Below are positions 25,217 through 32,366 of a stretch of DNA of 64,000 nt, piece by piece; position 1 is the stretch's first letter, and every line of letters starts with the position of its first letter. A program made the translations under genes and the position numbers. The DNA is from Eubacterium sp. 1001713B170207_170306_E7 (GTDB lineage Bacteria > Bacillota > Clostridia > Eubacteriales > Eubacteriaceae). The DNA lies in assembly GCF_015547515.1 (NCBI RefSeq), contig NZ_JADMVE010000002.1, positions 62,001 to 126,000 of the forward strand. Reading direction: 5' to 3'. The notes beneath the pieces were generated by a model, which saw only the letters and a program-made list of their open reading frames with translations, was not told the origin of the DNA and searched no databases.

Positions 25217-26716
25217 ATGAACTATATCATCGGGATTGACGGCGGCACGACCAAAATAAAGGCGGTTCTTTTCGACACCACAGGCCACGAGATCGAGACC
25301 GTGGCGGCCCCCAGCGATCTTTTAGAGGACGGCGTGAGAAAGGAGCTGGACATGGCCTTTTTCTGGGAAAAGACAGCAGCCTGCGTGCGCCTGCTGATGG
25401 AGAAGGGGCCCGCGGAACCAGGGGACATCCTGGCTATCGGGGTGACCGGGCAGGGCGAAGGCCTGTGGGCCCTGGATAAAAACAATCGGCCAGTGGGCAA
25501 CGCGATCCTGTGGAACGACGGGCGCGCCCACGAGGAGGATTGGGCTGTCAATGAGAAAACACCGGGTATCGGCAAGCTGGTGCACCGGAATCTGGGGACG
25601 CCGGTAGGGGCCGGGAGCGCGCTCCTGCTGCTGAAATGGGTCAAGGCCAACCAGCCGGACCGCTACCAGCGCATACAAACGGTGTTCTTTGCAAAGGATT
25701 GGCTGCGGTACTGTATGACGGATCGTATCGCCACAGACCGGACCGACGGCGGCGCCGCCTATTTGAGGCTGATCGACGGCGCACCTGCCAAGCAGGCGCT
25801 GACCGTGCTTAGTCTGCCGGAGGTGGAAAACGGGATCCCGGAGATTTTACCGTCGGACTTAGTTGCCGGGGCGCTGGCACCTGCGGCCGCGGAAAAAATG
25901 GGCCTGCAGCCAGGGATTCCGGTGGCTACCGGCGTGATGGACGTGGTGGCCTCAGCGGTGGGTACCGGCGCGGTGGGCAGCGGAGACGCCGCGGTGGTTC
26001 TGGGCACCACCTGCGCTGTGGAACGGGTGCTGCGGCTCCGCGACTGCGATGTGACCCGTTGCCGCAGACATTACCTGCACCACGTGCGTCAAGATCTGGC
26101 CATTGACCTGTCCTCCACCATCAACGGCATGGAAAACGTGGAGTGGATGATGCGTGAGATCGCCAGGAGCGCCAATTACCGAGTGGTTGAGGGTCTGATT
26201 GAGGATACCCGGCCCGGCAGCGGCGGGGTGGTTTACCATCCCTACCTGTCCGCTGCCGGAGAGCGGGCGCCGTTTCAGCACCGGGACGCCAGCGCCAGCT
26301 TTTTTGGAGTGAACGCCCGAACCACCAAGGGCGACCTCATGCGCGCGGTGTATGAGGGCCTGGCCTTTTCGGTCCGGGACTGCCTGGAGGGCGGCGATTA
26401 CAGGGGCCGCCTGCTGCTGTCCGGCGGCGGCGCGGCAAGCGCAACCCTGTCTCAGATGATCGCCGACGTGACCGGTCAGTCTGTGGTAGTGACCAAGGGC
26501 TCAGAATTCGGCGCTCTGGGGGCCGCCATGACCGCAGGCACCGCCATCGGCCTCTTTGAAAATGTGGAGGACGCCGCGGCCAGATGCTGTCGGCTTAAAA
26601 AGATCTATAAGCCCCGAAAAAATGAGATGTATGAAAAGTGCTATACCTTCTACCGTGAGCTCAGGACAGCTTTTGGACCACTGTGGGAACGGCGGGCAGA
26701 AATTTTTGGGCGGTAG
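25217..26716 (+). CDS. FGGY-family carbohydrate kinase (L-xylulose/xylulokinase-like)
   Basis: 499 residues. N-terminal ATPase fold 'IIGIDGGTTKIKAVLFDT' binds phosphate; 'GVTGQGEGLWALDKNNRPVGNAILWNDGRA' is the sugar-site region; 'VVLGTTCAVERV' and 'LLLSGGGAASATLSQMIADVTGQ' form the FGGY C-terminal ATP site. The GQGEG form is shared with LyxK/YgcE-like kinases. It should phosphorylate a ketose or polyol. It is a paralogue of the kinase at 28057 with the same motifs throughout. A terminator separates it from the SorC operon, so it may be controlled apart from the rest. Confidence 0.88.
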   Translation: MNYIIGIDGGTTKIKAVLFDTTGHEIETVAAPSDLLEDGVRKELDMAFFWEKTAACVRLLMEKGPAEPGDILAIGVTGQGEGLWALDKNNRPVGNAILWNDGRAHEEDWAVNEKTPGIGKLVHRNLGTPVGAGSALLLLKWVKANQPDRYQRIQTVFFAKDWLRYCMTDRIATDRTDGGAAYLRLIDGAPAKQALTVLSLPEVENGIPEILPSDLVAGALAPAAAEKMGLQPGIPVATGVMDVVASAVGTGAVGSGDAAVVLGTTCAVERVLRLRDCDVTRCRRHYLHHVRQDLAIDLSSTINGMENVEWMMREIARSANYRVVEGLIEDTRPGSGGVVYHPYLSAAGERAPFQHRDASASFFGVNARTTKGDLMRAVYEGLAFSVRDCLEGGDYRGRLLLSGGGAASATLSQMIADVTGQSVVVTKGSEFGALGAAMTAGTAIGLFENVEDAAARCCRLKKIYKPRKNEMYEKCYTFYRELRTAFGPLWERRAEIFGR

Positions 26717-26754
26717 GGTCGAATAAAATAAAGAATCGTGATTTTTATGAATAA

Positions 26755-26800
26755 AAAAGTCTGATGTGCGTTTTTGTGCATTGGGCTTTTTATTTTGCAC
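26755..26800 (+). terminator. Terminator downstream of the first FGGY kinase
   Basis: AAAAAGTCTGATGTGC and GTGCATTGGGCTTTTT can pair over 16 positions (five G-U) around GTTTTT-like loop bases, then TATTTTG. Confidence 0.65.
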
Positions 26801-26868
26801 CTTTTAGGATTTAAAAGATAAAATTAGAACTATTATCTTAAAAAAACAATGAGAAAATGTAATATTAC

Positions 26869-26897
26869 TTGACAAATGTAATAAAACGGTGTAAATT
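26869..26897 (+). promoter_or_regulatory. Promoter of the SorC regulator gene/operon
   Basis: TTGACA (26869-26874), 17 bases, TAAATT (26892-26897). Confidence 0.65.
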
Positions 26898-26910
26898 ATA
26901 GTCGTGAAAT

Positions 26911-26937
26911 ACATTTGTAAAATAAAAATACAAATGT
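26911..26937. promoter_or_regulatory. Inverted-repeat operator, probably for SorC-type regulator
   Basis: ACATTTGTA (26911-26919) and TACAAATGT (26929-26937) are exact reverse complements, lying just after the promoter. The half-site AAATGTAA also occurs at 26855 and 26875 as direct copies, with a variant ATATGTAA at 26963, so several sites flank the promoter. Confidence 0.65.
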
Positions 26938-27006
26938 AACGCAATTGAAAAATAGGTGGACATATGTAATAATGAAAAAAATATGGACACTTATTTGGAG
27001 GTTGCC

Positions 27007-27948
27007 ATGGAAGATAAAAATCTGTATATCAAGATCGCGCACTGGTACTACACCCTGGGCATGACGCAGGATGAGATTGCGAAACGGCTCTCTTTCACAA
27101 GACAGCGTGTGAACCGGATCATCAGCTCCCTGAGGGATATGGGCATTGTCACCATAAAGGTCAATGGTTACGCTCAGGGAAATGTGGCGTATGAAGGGGC
27201 GATCGAGGAGCATTTTGGTTTAAAAAGAGTAATCATTGCGGAATCGTATGATGGTGAGAGCAACTACCTGCCGTCGCTTGCCAACACGGCCTCCCAGTAT
27301 CTGGAGGATTACCTCCAGCCAGGTATGATTATTGGGGTATCCTGGGGGGAAACGCTGGCGGCGACCATCTCAAATCTTTCCTTTAAGCGGAGGAGCGAGT
27401 GCACGGTGGTGCAGATGGTCGGGGCTCAGAACATTGACATGGATATGTTAAAGTCGGATGAAATCGCCCGGTCGCTGGCGGATAAGCTGGATAGCGTGTG
27501 TTACATACTCTACGCGCCTGTTATTGTGGACCATGCGGAGACCAAGAAAATGCTGATGGAGGAGCGGACCATTCAAAAGTCCTATGAGCTCATGCGGCGC
27601 TGTGATGTGGCGCTCTTTGGGATTGGGCAGGTGAGCCGTGAATCCACCATGTGCAAGCGTGGTCTGCTGAAAGTTGAGGATATCGACCGCCTGAGGCAGG
27701 ACGGCTTTATTGGGGATGTGTGTGTGAACCCGGTAACTCTTAAAGGCTGCTGGCAGGATTGTTTTATTCGTGACCGCGTTATCAGTGCGAATATGGACAT
27801 TCTGAAAAATATTCCGAATGTGGTGGCCATCGCCGGAGGAGAGGATAAGACGGAAGCTATTATCGGCTGTCTGGCCTCCGGGGTCATCGACACGCTCATC
27901 ATCGACGATATGACAGCAGAACGCATTGTGAAAACTCTTGGTTTATAG
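27007..27948 (+). CDS. SorC/DeoR-type sugar-binding transcriptional regulator
   Basis: 313 residues from ATG 27007, with GGAGG 6 bases ahead; an upstream in-frame start at 26956 has no ribosome site. Residues about 5-50 are the helix-turn-helix 'YYTLGMTQDEIAKRLSFTRQRVNRIISSLRDMGIV'; the rest is the SorC effector domain with 'IGVSWGETLAATISNL', 'VVQMVGAQNI', 'CDVALFGIGQV' and the closing 'VVAIAGGEDKTEAIIGCLASG'. Such regulators (SorC, LsrR, DeoR) respond to a phosphorylated sugar. It heads the kinase-dehydrogenase-aldolase genes and likely senses their intermediate. Confidence 0.93.
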   Translation: MEDKNLYIKIAHWYYTLGMTQDEIAKRLSFTRQRVNRIISSLRDMGIVTIKVNGYAQGNVAYEGAIEEHFGLKRVIIAESYDGESNYLPSLANTASQYLEDYLQPGMIIGVSWGETLAATISNLSFKRRSECTVVQMVGAQNIDMDMLKSDEIARSLADKLDSVCYILYAPVIVDHAETKKMLMEERTIQKSYELMRRCDVALFGIGQVSRESTMCKRGLLKVEDIDRLRQDGFIGDVCVNPVTLKGCWQDCFIRDRVISANMDILKNIPNVVAIAGGEDKTEAIIGCLASGVIDTLIIDDMTAERIVKTLGL

Positions 27949-28056
27949 GACTGGTTTGAACCACCTGGTGGTTTAAATAGATAAGGGCAGCGGCTGTATT
28001 GTGACAGCAAGGGGGATGCCGCTGTCTGAAAAAACTATGATTCTCGGAGGGAAAAC

Positions 28057-29589
28057 ATGAAGTATATTATCGGCATTGATGCGGGGACATCCAATGTAAA
28101 GGCAGTTTTGTTTGATGTGGATGGCAATGAAATTTTAGTCGAAGCTTTGGAAAATGAGCCCATTTATATCGGCGATACGGACGTGGAGCAGAACATGAAC
28201 ATTTTGTGGGAAAAGGTTGCCCTTTGCATCAAAATGCTCATGGAAAACGGACCGGCAAAGGCGGACGATATTCTGGGCATCGGCGTTACCGGTCAGGGCG
28301 AGGGTATCTGGCTCATGGACGAAAACGGCGAGCCTGTACAGGATGCAATCCTGTGGTGTGACGGCCGCGCTGCCGATGAAGTCGCTAAGGTGACGGAGGA
28401 TGATCCAAAGGTCGGCGAAATGATTTTCAAAACAACAGGGACACCGCCGTTGACAGGAACACAGCTGATGCTGCTGAAATGGATGAAAAATAACCGCAAG
28501 GACGTACTGGACAGGGCAAAAACCATGTTCTTCTGCAAGGACTGGGTGCGCTATAAGCTGACCGGCGCTATCAATGGCGATATGAGCGACACGGGAACCT
28601 CCTTAATGGACGCGGAAAAAGGCGAGGTGGCAGTGGAGATGTTAAAGGCACTGGATCTGGGCGAATACGTGGATCTGATTGCCCCGGTGGTCATCTCCAA
28701 TAAAATTGTCGGAAATGTACTTGACGGCACAGCAAAGGATCTTGGCCTTAACCCGGGGACACCGGTGGTAGCGGGTGCTATTGACGTTGTGGCTGCCGCA
28801 GTGGGCATAGGGGCTGTGGAGGACAAAGATATCTGCGTTATTCTGGGCACCACCTGCGCTAATGAAATCTTCATGAAAAAGGATGATTGCGAATTTGGCA
28901 GGGAAGGAACCCGTCTCGAAAAACATGCGGTGGGCGATTTGTTTGTCAACCTGATGCCAACCATGAATGGAACGCCGAACATCGACTGGGTACTTAACGA
29001 AATTGCCCTGACCAAGGATTTTTCCAAGGTTGATATTATGATTAAGGACGTTCCGGCTGGCAGCGGCGGCGTGATCTATCACCCCTACATCAGTGCAGCG
29101 GGTGAACGTGCGCCATTTTATCATCCGCATGCCAAGGCCAACTTCTTCGGTATCAGCGCGAATACCAAGCGCGCAGACCTGGTGCACGCGGTTTACGAAG
29201 GGATCACCCTTTCCATTAAAGACTGCCTGCAGGGAGCGGACAGAAACAGTAAAATCTTCATTGCCGGCGGCGGCGCCAAGAGCTCCATCTGGGCGCAGAT
29301 GATTTCAGATGTCACCGGTATGGAGGTAGTAGTTTCAGCCGGAAATGAGTTCGGCGCTAAGGGAGTCGCCATGATGGCAGGCCTCGCGGTGGGCGAATAT
29401 GAAAGCTATACCGACGCAGCCCGCAGAACCTGTAAATCTGAACGCGTTTACCGTCCGAGGCCAGACCAGAACGCAATTTACGAAGACATCTACACACTGT
29501 ACAAAGGCATCCGTATTGCCTGCGAGAGCCTGTGGACAGCCCGTGCCGATGTGATGAAAACCATCAATAAACGTACCCGCGAAAACTAG
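28057..29589 (+). CDS. FGGY-family carbohydrate kinase, second paralogue
   Basis: 510 residues with the same framework as the kinase at 25217: 'IIGIDAGTSNVKAVLFDVDG', 'GVTGQGEGIWLMDENGEPVQDAILWCDGRAADEV', 'VILGTTCANEIFM', 'YHPYISAAGERAPFYHP' and 'IFIAGGGAKSSIWAQMISDVTG'. GGAGG precedes the ATG. It is the first of three closely spaced genes (22 and 51 bp gaps) with a hydroxyacid dehydrogenase and a class II aldolase, which suggests phosphorylation of a C4-C6 ketose, polyol or sugar acid followed by oxidation or cleavage. The exact substrate cannot be read. Confidence 0.9.
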   Translation: MKYIIGIDAGTSNVKAVLFDVDGNEILVEALENEPIYIGDTDVEQNMNILWEKVALCIKMLMENGPAKADDILGIGVTGQGEGIWLMDENGEPVQDAILWCDGRAADEVAKVTEDDPKVGEMIFKTTGTPPLTGTQLMLLKWMKNNRKDVLDRAKTMFFCKDWVRYKLTGAINGDMSDTGTSLMDAEKGEVAVEMLKALDLGEYVDLIAPVVISNKIVGNVLDGTAKDLGLNPGTPVVAGAIDVVAAAVGIGAVEDKDICVILGTTCANEIFMKKDDCEFGREGTRLEKHAVGDLFVNLMPTMNGTPNIDWVLNEIALTKDFSKVDIMIKDVPAGSGGVIYHPYISAAGERAPFYHPHAKANFFGISANTKRADLVHAVYEGITLSIKDCLQGADRNSKIFIAGGGAKSSIWAQMISDVTGMEVVVSAGNEFGAKGVAMMAGLAVGEYESYTDAARRTCKSERVYRPRPDQNAIYEDIYTLYKGIRIACESLWTARADVMKTINKRTREN

Positions 29590-29611
29590 AGACAGAAAGA
29601 AGGATAACACA

Positions 29612-30646
29612 ATGAAAATTTTTTTTACTGCAGAATACGATGAAGAACAGTTAAAGCCATTATACGAAATGGGTGAAGTGGTAAAGGACGGCTGGGCCAT
29701 TGGGCTGCCAAAAATGCAGGAGGAGGAGCTGATGGAAAAGTCTGCCGACGCGGATATCATTATCACAAGCTACGACGACATTACACGGCCTGTCATTGAA
29801 AACGCCCCGAACCTCAAGCTTATCGCCTGTACCCGCGCCACCCCGGTCAACGTTGATATGGATGCAGCAAAAGAACATGGTATCCCCGTTATCTATACAC
29901 CGGGACGTAATTCCGACACCACCGCAGAGATGACCATAGGCCTCATGCTTGCCGTTGCCAGAAAAATTCCGATGGCCTACAAAGCCTTAAAGGAAGGCAG
30001 ATTTACCGCGGACCCCAATACCCAGAAGGTGACCAAAGAAGGCCTGAAGGTCGATATGGTCTGGGATATGGAACCCGGTTCACCTTATATGGTCTTTAAG
30101 GGGACCCAACTTCACGGCAAGACCCTGGGGATCGTTGGTTATGGCAGTATTGGCCGCCGTGTGGGCAAAATCGCCCGGGCCTTTGGCATGGAGCTGCTGA
30201 TTTATGACCCGTTTCTCTGTCCTATCGATCTGGAGGAGGTCGGCGTTAAAAAAGCAGAAAAACTGGAAGACTTGATGAAAAACGCGGACTTTATCACCTG
30301 CCACATGAAGATCACTCCGGAGACCACAGGCATTATCAGCCGTGAAATGATTGCCCTGATGAAACCAACTGCTTACTTTATCAACAGCTCCAGAGGTGCG
30401 ATCCTTGATGAGGAAGCCCTGATCGACGCACTCCGCGAAAAACGGATTGCCGGAGCGGCCTTCGACGTTTACGAAAAGGAGCCCATTGCCAGCAACCATC
30501 CATATATCACCGAGCTCGACAATGTGGTTATCACACCGCATATTGCCGGCGCCACCGGCGACGTTCTCGTGAACCATACCAAACAGATCGTCGCCGATGT
30601 ACAGCGCTTTTCAGAAGGCCGCCGAATGCTGTACGAATACCGTTAA
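29612..30646 (+). CDS. D-isomer-specific 2-hydroxyacid dehydrogenase (SerA-like)
   Basis: 344 residues. The catalytic domain has 'LKLIACTRATPVNVD' and 'GRNSDTTAEMTIGLMLAVAR'; the NAD domain has 'LGIVGYGSIGRRVGKIARAFGM', 'FINSSRGAILDEEALIDAL' (catalytic Arg), 'AAFDVYEKEP' (Glu) and 'VITPHIAGAT' (His). So the Arg-Glu-His triad is intact. There is no ACT or ASB regulatory domain, hence it is not a full phosphoglycerate dehydrogenase. Its place between kinase and aldolase points to oxidation or reduction of a phosphorylated sugar acid. Gap to the kinase is 22 bp. Confidence 0.9.
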   Translation: MKIFFTAEYDEEQLKPLYEMGEVVKDGWAIGLPKMQEEELMEKSADADIIITSYDDITRPVIENAPNLKLIACTRATPVNVDMDAAKEHGIPVIYTPGRNSDTTAEMTIGLMLAVARKIPMAYKALKEGRFTADPNTQKVTKEGLKVDMVWDMEPGSPYMVFKGTQLHGKTLGIVGYGSIGRRVGKIARAFGMELLIYDPFLCPIDLEEVGVKKAEKLEDLMKNADFITCHMKITPETTGIISREMIALMKPTAYFINSSRGAILDEEALIDALREKRIAGAAFDVYEKEPIASNHPYITELDNVVITPHIAGATGDVLVNHTKQIVADVQRFSEGRRMLYEYR

Positions 30647-30697
30647 AGCCAGACAGACATACATAAAAAATTTAATAAATTAAAGAGGAGAGTAAAC

Positions 30698-31360
30698 ATG
30701 TTACTGCAAAAAGAAAGAGAAGACGTTGTTAAATACTGCCAGATGCTGATCACCCACGGATTAACCAAGGGAACGGGTGGAAACATCAGTATTTTAAACC
30801 GGGAAGAAGGCCTGTTCGCCATCAGCCCAAGCGGTATCGACTATTTTGAAACTGAGCCTGAGGACATTGTTGTCATGAACCTGAAGGGAGAAATCGTGGA
30901 CGGTGTGCGTAAGCCCTCCAGCGAGCATGAGCTGCACCGCATTTTCTATACCGACCGTGACGACATCGCCTCAGTGGTTCACACCCACTCAGTTTATAGC
31001 ACCGTACTGGCAACCATCCGTGAGGGTTTGCCGGCATCCAGCTACCTGGTGGCCTTCTCAGGCTACGATGTCCGATGCGCCGAGTACGCCTCCTACGGAA
31101 GCGTTGAGCTGGCGAAAAACACCTTTGAAGCCATGAAAGACCGAAACGCTGCCTTCATGGCTAACCATGGACTTATTGCCGGGGGCAGCGATATCCTCAA
31201 TGCTTTTAACATTGTGGAACAGATCGAACAATGCGCAGAAGTTTACGTTAAGGCCAGAGCTATCGGCACACCCGTGCTTTTGGATCAAGACGAGATGACA
31301 CGCATGATCGACAGCTTCAATAACTCCTACGGCCAGCGTAAAGCCAAAAAAGACCTGTAG
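30698..31360 (+). CDS. Class II aldolase/adducin family protein (fuculose-phosphate-aldolase-like)
   Basis: 220 residues. 'GTGGNISI' (about 27-34), 'PSGIDY', 'PSSEHELHRIFY' (catalytic Glu), 'SVVHTHSVYS' (two zinc His) and 'FMANHGLIAGG' (third zinc His) make a complete class II metal site. Members split or epimerise ketose-1- or 5-phosphates (L-fuculose-1-phosphate, rhamnulose-1-phosphate, L-ribulose-5-phosphate). AGAGGAG ahead of the ATG. Last of the kinase-dehydrogenase-aldolase series; no clear terminator after it. Confidence 0.92.
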   Translation: MLLQKEREDVVKYCQMLITHGLTKGTGGNISILNREEGLFAISPSGIDYFETEPEDIVVMNLKGEIVDGVRKPSSEHELHRIFYTDRDDIASVVHTHSVYSTVLATIREGLPASSYLVAFSGYDVRCAEYASYGSVELAKNTFEAMKDRNAAFMANHGLIAGGSDILNAFNIVEQIEQCAEVYVKARAIGTPVLLDQDEMTRMIDSFNNSYGQRKAKKDL

Positions 31361-31433
31361 GGCGTGAGTCTGTTTTCTTAAATGAATAAACCCCATTAAA
31401 ATACACCTGAAGCTTAAACCCTTAAAAGTTTAG

Positions 31434-31462
31434 TTGATAAATTCTCTTTAAAAGAGTATAAT
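31434..31462 (+). promoter_or_regulatory. Promoter of the second aldolase-like gene
   Basis: TTGATA (31434-31439), exactly 17 bases, TATAAT (31457-31462). Confidence 0.75.
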
Positions 31463-31481
31463 AGCTTTTAAACAAACCTTA

Positions 31482-31512
31482 CCCGAAGACCGGAAACCCG
31501 TCTTCGGGTTTT
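31482..31512 (+). terminator. Hairpin terminator or attenuator in the leader of the aldolase-like gene
   Basis: CCCGAAGAC (31482-31490) pairs with GTCTTCGGG (31500-31508) and is followed by TTTTCC. It begins only about 13 bases after the expected start of transcription and lies before the ribosome site, so it would end transcripts from its own promoter prematurely unless melted, or it stops readthrough from the previous operon. Confidence 0.6.
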
Positions 31513-31567
31513 CCTGAATCTGGAATGAAAAGGTTATCTTACTTTAAATGTGTGAAAGGAGAATGTT

Positions 31568-32230
31568 ATGGAATACGCAAAGGAAAGACAGGATATCGTG
31601 GACGCCTGCCGGTGGCTGGAGGCCAACGAGATGGTCATTGGTACCTGGGGCAATGTCAGTATGCGCCTGGATGCGGGAAAACTGCTGGTGACCCCGAGCC
31701 GGGTATCCTTCACGGATATTTATCCTGAGGACCTGGTGGTCGTAAACGGTGATGGCTGTAAGGTGGAGGGCGTATGGTACCCAAGCTCTGAGGTACATAT
31801 TCACCGTCTTATCTACGCCAAACGTGGGGATGTCAACGCCATTATCCAGTGTTATCCCACCTATGCTTCGGCTATGTGCGCCTCCCAACAGGGGATTCCT
31901 CCGATTTTTGAGGAGATGAGCCAGCTCATCGGCGGCGGTATTCCGGTAACGCCTGAATACATTAATGCCGGACAGCACCGGAGGCTGGCAGAGGCTGTCA
32001 TCGAAACCATTGGTCAGAAAAACGCCATCCTGATCCGTAACCACGCGCCCATGTGCTTTGGCCGCGACATGACCGAGGCACTCACCTGCTGTAAGGTCAC
32101 CGAGAAGGCGGCCAAATCCTACCTGGCCCTGAAGGGCGGCGTGGACGTGGCCGTGATTCCCGACGAAATGGTCGAAGCCGAACGTGAGCGTTACCTGAAC
32201 AAATACGGGCACGAGGGCTGTGAGGAGTGA
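31568..32230 (+). CDS. Class II aldolase-like protein with altered metal site
   Basis: 220 residues, same family and length as the protein at 30698: 'GTWGNVSMRL', 'PSRVSFTDI', 'PSSEVHIHRLIY' and 'LIRNHAPMCFG' align. But where the first copy has VVHTHS, this one has IIQCYP, so both zinc-binding histidines of that motif are lost, while the Glu and the third His are kept. It may be a catalytically altered or regulatory paralogue, or use another ligand arrangement. AAAGGAG ahead of the ATG; own promoter and leader hairpin upstream and terminator downstream. Confidence 0.85.
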   Translation: MEYAKERQDIVDACRWLEANEMVIGTWGNVSMRLDAGKLLVTPSRVSFTDIYPEDLVVVNGDGCKVEGVWYPSSEVHIHRLIYAKRGDVNAIIQCYPTYASAMCASQQGIPPIFEEMSQLIGGGIPVTPEYINAGQHRRLAEAVIETIGQKNAILIRNHAPMCFGRDMTEALTCCKVTEKAAKSYLALKGGVDVAVIPDEMVEAERERYLNKYGHEGCEE

Positions 32231-32236
32231 TTTTAG

Positions 32237-32259
32237 AAAGCCTTTCGGGGCTTTTTTTT
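32237..32259 (+). terminator. Terminator after the second aldolase-like gene
   Basis: AAAGCC pairs with GGGCTTT around TTTCG, followed by a run of T. Confidence 0.75.
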
Positions 32260-32366
32260 GTTTGCAGACACAAAAAAGTATAAAATAATTCGCTGTCATT
32301 CAATTATAAGAATACCTGTTGGGTATAAAAAGTAAAAGCATTAAAGTAATAAGAAGGGAAAAAACA

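Noticed and set aside
26956-27006. Longer start for the SorC regulator
   Set aside because: No ribosome site there, while GGAGG stands 6 bases before ATG 27007 and the shorter protein matches the family length.
27950-27980. Palindrome around AACCACC-T-GGTGGTT after the SorC gene
   Set aside because: The arms are only 7 bp with a 1-base centre, no T-run follows, and no second copy was seen; could be an operator but evidence is too thin.
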